Assembly: GCA_036266975.1 (NCBI GenBank)
Contig: DATAWZ010000062.1
Location: forward strand, 1 to 5,524
Length of the DNA stretch: 5,524 nt
Source: DATAWZ01 sp036266975
GTDB taxonomy: Bacteria > Actinomycetota > Thermoleophilia > Solirubrobacterales > Solirubrobacteraceae
Reading direction: 5' to 3'
Shown here: in pieces, positions 1 through 5,043 of the stretch
How positions within the stretch are numbered: position 1 is the first letter of the stretch
Layout of the letters: each line of letters starts with the position of its first letter
Position numbers and translations under genes: made by a program
Notes under the pieces: generated by a model
Told to the model about the DNA's origin: nothing
What the model saw: the letters and a program-made list of their open reading frames with translations, nothing else
The model's database searches: none

Positions 1-136
1 AGCCGACGGCGAAGACCGACGCCAGCCCGACCTGCACCCCCGAGGTGGCGAGCACCGAGCGTACGCCCTCGGTGATGTCGACGATCTCGCTGTCGCCACC
101 GGTCTGCATCCGCAGCATGCCGCTGTGGACGGTCAC
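1..136 (-). CDS. yjbQ: YjbQ/UPF0047 family protein, N-terminal part (runs off left edge)
   Basis: The 45 visible residues start VTVHSGMLRMQTGG and continue through SEIVDIT and a GLASVFAVG segment. This matches the opening of the YjbQ (UPF0047) family: a first strand, a T.G..E..DIT turn, a helix, then a strand leading to the family's TTA motif, which lies beyond the edge. Family members are small (about 130-140 residue) cytoplasmic proteins. Some show weak thiamine-phosphate synthase activity, but their physiological role is unsettled. The GTG start (136-134) overlaps the tyrS stop codon TGA (135-133) in a GTGA arrangement, so translation is probably coupled to tyrS and both are likely on one mRNA. 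A start at the internal ATG (residue 7) is possible, but the GTG retains the full first strand. About two thirds of the protein is missing, so catalytic residues cannot be checked. Confidence 0.77.
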   Translation of the reverse strand, partial: MTVHSGMLRMQTGGDSEIVDITEGVRSVLATSGVQVGLASVFAVG

Positions 137-1329
137 GAGGCCTGGCGCAGCCGTACGTACCGGCGCCGGCCGGCCCGGAGCACGGCGCCGTCGAGGACCT
201 CGCCGTCGAGGTCGTAGGCGCCGGCGTCGACCGTCTCGCCATCGAGCGACACCGCGCCCTGGTCGATCAGCCGGCGCGCCTCCGAGCGCGAGCGCCCGAA
301 GGCGCCCTCGATGACCACCGGCAGGTGGGCGCGGCCGTCCTCGCCGGCCACGAAGGGGTACTCGGGCACCGCCTCCGGCGGTCCGCCGCCCACGACGACG
401 CGATCGAAGTGCGCCGCCGCCGCCGCGGCCGCGCCATCGCCGTGCAACCGCCGCACGAGCTCGGCGGCGAGCGCGCGCTTGGCCTGGTAGGGCTCGCCGC
501 TCGGCGGCTCGATCCCCAGCAGCAGCTCGAAGTACATGGGCAGCGCCTCGTCGGGCACGCTCATCGTCTTGCCGTAGATCTCCTCGGGCGGCTCGGTCAC
601 GCCGATGTGGTTGCCCAGCGACTTGGACATCTTGTTGACCCCGTCGGTCCCGACGAGCAGCGGCATCGTGAGGATCGCCTGCTCGGGCTGCCCGTAGGCG
701 CGCTGGATGTCGCGCCCGAGCAGCAGGTTGAAGGTCTGGTCGGTCCCGCCGAGCTCGACGTCGGCCCGCACCGCGACCGAGTCGTAGCCCTGCAACAGCG
801 GATAGAGCAGCTCGAGCACCGACACGGGCTCCGAGCGCGCCATCCGCTTGGCGAAGTCGTCGCGCTCGAGGATCTGGCCCACGGTGGTGGTGCGCACGAG
901 CGCGAGCAGGTCGACGAGCGGCATGTCCAACCACTCGGAGTTGTGGCGCACCTCGATCCGCTCGGGGCTGAGGATGAGCCCGGCCTGGTCCTGGAAGGTG
1001 CGCGCGTTGGCCTCGATCTCCTCGGGGGCGAGCACCGGGCGGGTCTTGGAGCGCCCGCTCGGATCGCCCACGCGCGCGGTGTAGTCGCCGATGATCAGCA
1101 CGACCTCGTGCCCCAGGTCCTGGAACTCGCGCAGCTTGCCCAGGACGACCGCGTGCCCGAGGTGGATGTCGGGCGCGGTGGGGTCGATCCCGAGCTTGAC
1201 GCGCAGCGGCCGACCAGCCGCGGCGGCCCGTGTGAGCGTCTCCGTCAACGCGCCCGCGGGCAGGGAATCGACCGCGTTGCGGGACAGCCAGGCAGCGGCC
1301 TCGGCGGGGCTGTTGGCGACGTCGGTCAC
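133..1329 (-). CDS. tyrS: Tyrosyl-tRNA synthetase
   Basis: Cytoplasmic class I aminoacyl-tRNA synthetase that charges tRNA-Tyr with tyrosine using ATP. From the GTG at 1329 it is 398 residues, normal for the family. Visible are VKLGIDPTAPD followed by the HIGH-type motif HLGH (about 56-59), IIGDYTARVGDPSGRSK (79-95), GGTDQTFNLLLGRD (194-207) and the KMSKS motif (233-237). A C-terminal S4 RNA-binding domain (about 335-398) contains SRSEARRLIDQGAVSLDG. The HLGHAVVL and GDPSGRSKTRP signatures resemble the Thermus-type TyrRS rather than the E. coli type. An upstream in-frame ATG at 1410 would add 27 Arg/Ala-rich residues unlike the family. The GTG leaves about 41 residues before VKLG, close to what I recall for Thermus TyrRS, and sits just downstream of a -10-like element. 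No Shine-Dalgarno is obvious, which fits a nearly leaderless mRNA. Its stop overlaps the next gene's start. Confidence 0.96.
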   Translation of the reverse strand: MTDVANSPAEAAAWLSRNAVDSLPAGALTETLTRAAAAGRPLRVKLGIDPTAPDIHLGHAVVLGKLREFQDLGHEVVLIIGDYTARVGDPSGRSKTRPVLAPEEIEANARTFQDQAGLILSPERIEVRHNSEWLDMPLVDLLALVRTTTVGQILERDDFAKRMARSEPVSVLELLYPLLQGYDSVAVRADVELGGTDQTFNLLLGRDIQRAYGQPEQAILTMPLLVGTDGVNKMSKSLGNHIGVTEPPEEIYGKTMSVPDEALPMYFELLLGIEPPSGEPYQAKRALAAELVRRLHGDGAAAAAAAHFDRVVVGGGPPEAVPEYPFVAGEDGRAHLPVVIEGAFGRSRSEARRLIDQGAVSLDGETVDAGAYDLDGEVLDGAVLRAGRRRYVRLRQAS

Positions 1330-1339
1330 GCTGGGGGCA

Positions 1340-1345
1340 ATGCTA
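1340..1345 (-). promoter_or_regulatory. Putative tyrS promoter, -10 element
   Basis: On the minus strand the hexamer TAGCAT (TAnnAT, four matches to TATAAT) lies in an AT-rich patch of an otherwise GC-saturated region. It ends 10 nt before the proposed GTG start at 1329. Initiation about 7 nt downstream would leave only a few bases of leader, consistent with the absence of a Shine-Dalgarno. No good -35 hexamer is visible 16-18 nt upstream. Confidence 0.4.
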
Positions 1346-1349
1346 AACT
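1341..1349 (+). promoter_or_regulatory. Putative PBP gene promoter, extended -10
   Basis: TGC followed directly by TAAACT gives an extended -10 (TGn plus TAnnnT) on the plus strand, overlapping the tyrS -10 on the other strand. No -35 match is visible, which extended -10 promoters can tolerate. Initiation near 1356 would give a leader of roughly 95 nt. This is the only AT-rich spot in the divergent region. Confidence 0.4.
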
Positions 1350-1364
1350 CCCGCGCTCGGCGGG
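1350..1364. repeat. Inverted repeat in the tyrS/PBP divergent region
   Basis: CCCGC (1350-1354) and GCGGG (1360-1364) form a perfect 5-bp inverted repeat around a 5-nt spacer. It lies immediately downstream of the plus-strand -10 and within the upstream half of the minus-strand promoter. It could be an operator or a leader hairpin, or chance in GC-rich DNA. Confidence 0.25.
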
Positions 1365-1441
1365 ACCGTGCTCGCGCATGCATGTCCTCCCGCCGACGGC
1401 GCGCCCGCATGGAGCCCCCACGCGCGCCCGGGCACGCCGCC

Positions 1442-1445
1442 GGAG
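1442..1445 (+). promoter_or_regulatory. Ribosome binding site supporting the PBP start at 1450
   Basis: GGAG lies 4 nt before the ATG at 1450. The spacing is short but workable. This helps place the PBP start here, although the same frame is open back to 325. Confidence 0.5.
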
Positions 1446-1449
1446 AGCG

Positions 1450-4400
1450 ATGAGCGAGGACTTACCCCCCGACATCCCGCGCCGCCCCAAGTGGTCAGCC
1501 GGTGATCCGCCTCGAGCAGGCGTCCGCGACCGGACCCCGCCCGACGGCTTCGAAGAGATCGAGGGCGCCACGCCGCCCGCCGACCCCGCGCCGAGCGACG
1601 GCGTGAACCGCCCCGAGGAGGCCGCCGGCCGGCCGGGGGCCGAGGCCGATGCGACCCCCGAGCCAAGCGCCAGCGGCGCGAGCACCGGCGATCAGTCAGA
1701 CGCCGTTTCACCCTTCGATCCCCTCCCCGAGCTTCCCCCGCTCGAGCCGTACCTCGCCCATCTCGAGGGCGTCGCGCCGCTGGCGCCCGATCCCGAGGTC
1801 CCCGAGGTCGAGCCCCTGCCGCCGCTCGATCTGCCGCCGCTGGACGCCCTGATCCACGCGTCGAGCAGCGACTCCCTGGCCCCGGACGGCGGGGAGAAGG
1901 GCAACGGCACGCTGCCCCTGCCGTTCCCCCCGACCGAGGAGCCGGCCACGAACGGGCGCGCCGAGCACGAACCGGACGGCGACCACGACCGGCCCCGGTT
2001 GGAAGCCCTCGCCCCGCCGACGGCGTACGCCGATGACCCCGGCAGCGCCACGGGCCCTTTCCCCAATATCGAAACCCCTGCCGGCCCGGACACCGTGGCC
2101 TGGGCGATTCCCGATCTCGATGAGCCGCCGGCCCCCGAGCCTGAGCCGCTGCCCATCGCGCCCCCGGCCCGGCCGCCGCGCCCGCGCTTTCCGCCGGCGC
2201 CGACCGAGCGCATCCAGCGCGCCCGCCAGCGCGCGGCCGCCTCGCTGCGCGCCCTGCAGGATCGACCGCCGCTCGTCGCGGTGCCCGACCTACCGCCCAC
2301 CGGCGAGGACGAGGAGCCGCGGTCGCCCGGCCCGCGGCCGCGGCTGAAGAAGCTGCGACTGCTGCTGATCGCCGTCGCGCTGCTCGGCCTCGGGCTCGTG
2401 TCGTTCGTGTTCGGCATGGTCACCGCGATCTCCCAGGAGCTCGGCCCGCTCGAGCACGCGGTGCTCACCCACTACCCGCACGGCGCGAACTCGGAGATCT
2501 TCGACGATCACGGCCGCCTGCTGGGCGTGCTCGCGCAGGACAACCGGATCCTGGTCACCCAGCAGCAGATCCCCCAGATCATGGACGACGCCGTCGTCTC
2601 GGTCGAGGACAAGCGCTTCTACCAGGAGAACGGCGTCGACCTGAAGGGCCTGGGGCGAGCGTTCATCGAGGACCTGCTGCACACCGGCGGCGTCCAGGGC
2701 GCCTCGACGATCCCCGAGCAGTTCGTCAAGAACGCGCTCGCCGAGCAGTCGCACCGCACGATCTTCGAGAAGCTGCGCGAGGCGGCGCTCGCCTACCACC
2801 TCTCGCGCACGTGGAGCAAGCCGAAGATCCTCACCGCCTACCTGAACACGGTCTACTTCGGCAACGGCGCCTACGGCGTGGAGTCCGCCGCGCGTGTGTA
2901 CTTCGGCCGCGAGCCGAACATGCAGGGCTGCGGCACGCCGACCAACCTGTGCGTGGGCCACCTGGACCCGCCCGAGGCGGCGCTGCTCGCCGGAATGATC
3001 TCCTCGCCGAGCGGCTACGACCCGGTGGTACGCCGCGCCGAGGCGCTCCAGCGTCGCAACTACGTCCTGAAGGACATGTACAACCAGAACTACATCACCC
3101 AGACGATCTACGACCAGAGCCTGGCCACCGCGCTGCCATCGCCGTCGGAGATCCGCGAGCCCGAGGTGAGCACGCCCACGCCCGGCAGCGGCTACTTCCT
3201 GAGCTGGGTCGAGCAGCTGATGATCAACCGCTACGGGATCTCGCGGACCTTCAACGGCGGCCTGAAGGTGCGCACCACGCTCGACCTGCCGCTCCAGGAG
3301 GCCGCCGAGTCGGCCGTCAACGATGAGCTGCCGTCCGGCGGCCCGAGCGCCGCCCTGGTCGCGATCCAGAACAGCACCGGCGAGGTCAAGGCGATGGTCG
3401 GCGGCCCCAACTACGAAGCCGACCCATTCAACCTCGCCACCCAGGGCGAGCGACAACCGGGGTCCGCCTTCAAGGTCTTCGACCTCGCCGTCGCGCTCGA
3501 GCACGGGATATCGCCGAATTCCGAGTGGCCATCGGAGCCGCGAACGTTCGTCTCCTACAACTCGCAGCACGAGCGGGTCACCTTCCATGTCGCCAACGAC
3601 GAGGCCACCTACGTGGGCCAGCGCACGCTCGCCAACGCCCTGGCCTACTCGGATAACAGCGTGTTCGCCGCGGTCGGGCTCAGCCCCCAGGTCGGCACGG
3701 GGCGGATCGCCAAGATGGCGCACCGGATGGGGATCACGACGCCGATCTCCACCAACCCGGCCATGACGATCGGCGGCCTGCAGGTCGGCGTCACGCCGAT
3801 CGACATGGCGCACGCCTACGAGACGCTCGCGCACGGCGGCCAACGGGTCACCGGCACCTTCTCGGACCTGAAGAATCCGATGGAGCCCGTCGGGATCGAG
3901 CAGGTCACGGCGCCCAAGGGCAGGAACGACCCGCCGCTGCCCGACGGCCACTACACGGCGACCAACCATGTCCACCTCACCCGCGTCCTGCCCCAGTGGG
4001 TGGCGAGCACCGAGACGCAGATGCTCGAGGGCGTCATCCAGTACGGCACCGGCACGTCCGCCGCGATCGGCGGGTTCGAGGCGGGCAAGACCGGCACCAC
4101 CTCCAACTACGCCGACGCCTGGTTCGTCGGGTGGGATCCGCAGTACACCGTCGCAGTGTGGGTCGGCTATCCGAACAAGCTCGTGGACATGACCAGCGAC
4201 TACGACGGCGGCCCGGTGATGGGTGGCACCTACCCGGCGCTGATCTGGCACAACTTCATGGACGCGGCCGCCCAGCTGAGCTCGCAGGGGTCCGGTCACG
4301 GCACGAACGGCACGAGTACGGGCTCCTCCTCGGGCAGCGCCGTGGGCGACGCCGGCGTAGCGGCGAGCGGCGGCGCGGCGGGGACCGCGACGCCACCCGG

Positions 4401-4638
4401 CGGCGCGGGCGCCCCGGCGTCGACCGGCGCCGGCAGCGGCGGGGCGTCGCCCGCGCCGTCCGCCCCGCCGGCGCAGGCCGTCATCCCCAGCCAGACGCCG
4501 ACGCCGCCGGCGCCGACGAACACGCCGGTCACGCCGACGCCGTCGGCGACGGCGTCGCCAACGAGCCAGGCGCCCTCCGCCGGCGCGTCCGGTGGCGCTG
4601 CCGCCCCCTCCGGTGGCGCTGCCGCCCCCTCCGGTTAG
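1450..4638 (+). CDS. Class A penicillin-binding protein (GT51 glycosyltransferase plus transpeptidase)
   Basis: Bifunctional PonA/PBP1A-type enzyme that polymerises lipid II into glycan strands and cross-links the peptides outside the membrane; 1062 residues. Residues 1-303 are a Pro/acidic-rich, probably disordered cytoplasmic region with three LPPL motifs (95-98, 123-126, 128-131) and a basic helix (about 252-271). A membrane helix follows (304-326). The GT51 domain (about 350-525) has VEDKRFY with catalytic Glu386, STIPEQFVKN (419-428), Glu444, and LNTVYFGNGAYGVE (465-478). The transpeptidase has SAFK (Ser672 nucleophile), SDN (734-736) and KTGT (880-883). Residues 944-1062 are a Ser/Gly/Thr/Pro tail; no PASTA domain is visible. 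All transpeptidase motifs are intact. The GT51 motifs deviate at 393, 422-423 and 440. The frame is open upstream to 325, but that part is antisense to tyrS; the ATG at 1450 has GGAG before it and begins MSEDLPPDIP. Confidence 0.95.
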   Translation: MSEDLPPDIPRRPKWSAGDPPRAGVRDRTPPDGFEEIEGATPPADPAPSDGVNRPEEAAGRPGAEADATPEPSASGASTGDQSDAVSPFDPLPELPPLEPYLAHLEGVAPLAPDPEVPEVEPLPPLDLPPLDALIHASSSDSLAPDGGEKGNGTLPLPFPPTEEPATNGRAEHEPDGDHDRPRLEALAPPTAYADDPGSATGPFPNIETPAGPDTVAWAIPDLDEPPAPEPEPLPIAPPARPPRPRFPPAPTERIQRARQRAAASLRALQDRPPLVAVPDLPPTGEDEEPRSPGPRPRLKKLRLLLIAVALLGLGLVSFVFGMVTAISQELGPLEHAVLTHYPHGANSEIFDDHGRLLGVLAQDNRILVTQQQIPQIMDDAVVSVEDKRFYQENGVDLKGLGRAFIEDLLHTGGVQGASTIPEQFVKNALAEQSHRTIFEKLREAALAYHLSRTWSKPKILTAYLNTVYFGNGAYGVESAARVYFGREPNMQGCGTPTNLCVGHLDPPEAALLAGMISSPSGYDPVVRRAEALQRRNYVLKDMYNQNYITQTIYDQSLATALPSPSEIREPEVSTPTPGSGYFLSWVEQLMINRYGISRTFNGGLKVRTTLDLPLQEAAESAVNDELPSGGPSAALVAIQNSTGEVKAMVGGPNYEADPFNLATQGERQPGSAFKVFDLAVALEHGISPNSEWPSEPRTFVSYNSQHERVTFHVANDEATYVGQRTLANALAYSDNSVFAAVGLSPQVGTGRIAKMAHRMGITTPISTNPAMTIGGLQVGVTPIDMAHAYETLAHGGQRVTGTFSDLKNPMEPVGIEQVTAPKGRNDPPLPDGHYTATNHVHLTRVLPQWVASTETQMLEGVIQYGTGTSAAIGGFEAGKTGTTSNYADAWFVGWDPQYTVAVWVGYPNKLVDMTSDYDGGPVMGGTYPALIWHNFMDAAAQLSSQGSGHGTNGTSTGSSSGSAVGDAGVAASGGAAGTATPPGGAGAPASTGAGSGGASPAPSAPPAQAVIPSQTPTPPAPTNTPVTPTPSATASPTSQAPSAGASGGAAAPSGGAAAPSG
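4535..4557. terminator. 10-bp perfect hairpin inside the PBP tail; possible terminator for the convergent gene
   Basis: CGACGCCGTC (4535-4544) and GACGGCGTCG (4548-4557) are exact reverse complements around a 3-nt loop. The hairpin lies 81 nt before the PBP stop and, read on the minus strand, about 85 nt past the stop of the small membrane-protein gene, where a terminator would be expected. There is no T-tract on either side, so function is uncertain. The Thr/Pro/Ser/Ala-rich coding sequence could produce it by chance. Confidence 0.3.
4588..4635 (+). repeat. Perfect 21-bp tandem repeat at the PBP C-terminus
   Basis: Two exact 21-bp copies (4588-4608 and 4609-4629) are followed by the first 6 bp of a third (4630-4635), then the TAG stop. 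Each copy encodes SGGAAAP. The copies match at the DNA level, including wobble positions, indicating recent duplication and probable length variation between strains. Confidence 0.9.
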
Positions 4639-4641
4639 CCG

Positions 4642-4977
4642 CTACGGCGTGTACTTCGCCTGGCAGGCCTGCAGCGCGCCGGTGTTGGTCCCGGCCGCCG
4701 AGATGCACGTAGCGAGCTGCGCGGCGCGATTGTCAACGCTCGCGGCCTGCGTGTCGCCGGCCTGCCGCTCCTGCTGCGCGGCCTGAGCGGCCGCCTGCGC
4801 GGCCTGGTTGGCCCCGACCTGGATCTGCTGGCCGGCCTGACGGATCGCGTTGTTCGCCGTGTTGTTGTCCGAGCGAATCACGGTGAAGTAGATGACCAGG
4901 AACACGGCCAGCGAGATCGCAGCACCGATCAGGCGTGACCTGACGCTCCCCATGATGATGTACACGTTGCCCCCCAC
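4642..4977 (-). CDS. Small single-pass membrane protein, unknown function
   Basis: I do not recognise a named family. The reading of 111 residues from GTG 4977 has a short basic N-terminus (R13, R15), one hydrophobic helix (about 16-34, IGAAISLAVFLVIYF) and an Asn/Gln/Ala-rich segment (37-90) that should be helical. It ends in a short domain with Cys91 and Cys105 (LATCISAAG...LQACQAKY). The positive-inside rule puts the C-terminal part outside the membrane, where the cysteines could form a disulfide. Possible starts are GTG 4977, GTG 4965 (six Gs just upstream could act as a Shine-Dalgarno) and ATG 4953; all keep the helix. It converges on the PBP gene with 3 bp between stops and lies 66 bp after the glycosylase gene, with its own promoter candidate. 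The clean domain layout and termination beside the PBP stop argue that it is real. Confidence 0.72.
   Translation of the reverse strand: MGGNVYIIMGSVRSRLIGAAISLAVFLVIYFTVIRSDNNTANNAIRQAGQQIQVGANQAAQAAAQAAQQERQAGDTQAASVDNRAAQLATCISAAGTNTGALQACQAKYTP
4789..4804. terminator. 6-bp GC hairpin downstream of the PBP gene, weak terminator candidate
   Basis: GGCCGC (4789-4794) and GCGGCC (4799-4804) pair around the loop CTGC, about 150 nt past the PBP stop and inside the antisense small gene. No T-tract follows, only TGGTTGG on the plus strand. It lies in repetitive Ala/Gln codons, so chance is a strong alternative. Confidence 0.15.
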
Positions 4978-4978
4978 G

Positions 4979-4995
4979 GGTCGAATTGTCCGACC
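4979..4995. repeat. Inverted repeat at the start of the small membrane-protein gene
   Basis: GGTCG (4979-4983) and CGACC (4991-4995) are perfect inverted arms around the AT-rich spacer aattgtc. On the minus strand the spacer reads GACAAT (4990-4985), a -10-like hexamer ending 7 nt before GTG 4977. The repeat also covers the predicted transcription start of the TTGACC/TACCGT promoter. It could be an operator; the arms are short. Confidence 0.3.
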
Positions 4996-5000
4996 AGGGC

Positions 5001-5029
5001 ACGGTAGGCCCGGGAGCCGGCCCGGTCAA
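5001..5029 (-). promoter_or_regulatory. Putative sigma-70-type promoter for the small membrane-protein gene
   Basis: On the minus strand TTGACC (5029-5024, five of six matches to TTGACA) is followed after exactly 17 nt by TACCGT (5006-5001, TAnnnT). The predicted start near 4994 gives a leader of about 17 nt to GTG 4977 or 29 nt to GTG 4965. It begins 14 nt after the glycosylase stop, suggesting separate transcription of the small gene. The -10 is weak (three of six). Confidence 0.45.
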
Positions 5030-5043
5030 GTCTCAGATTGGTC

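Noticed and set aside
1377..1384. 8-bp palindrome CATGCATG in the divergent region
   Set aside because: Short and isolated, with no second copy to suggest a regulator site.
325..1449. In-frame 375-codon upstream extension of the PBP reading frame
   Set aside because: It is antisense to tyrS, whose motifs and length are clear. The ATG at 1450 has GGAG upstream and starts a plausible N-terminus. Long open antisense frames are expected at this GC content.
1330..1449. T-box or other leader riboswitch upstream of tyrS
   Set aside because: I saw no T-box core sequence or specifier-loop structure, and the predicted leader is only a few bases.
2290..4299. 669-codon open frame antisense to the PBP gene
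   Set aside because: Low-complexity Arg/Val/Gly/Asp/His translation typical of the reverse strand of a GC-rich gene; no recognisable domain. The plus strand encodes all class A PBP motifs.
3996..4712. 238-codon plus-strand frame overlapping the PBP 3' end
   Set aside because: Arg/Gly-rich frame shadow of the PBP gene with no family features; it overruns both the PBP stop and the small minus-strand gene.
5010..5025. Possible glycosylase terminator (CCGGG/CCCGG, 6-nt loop)
   Set aside because: Only a 5-bp stem, no T-tract, several alternative pairings, and it falls in the spacer of the proposed promoter.
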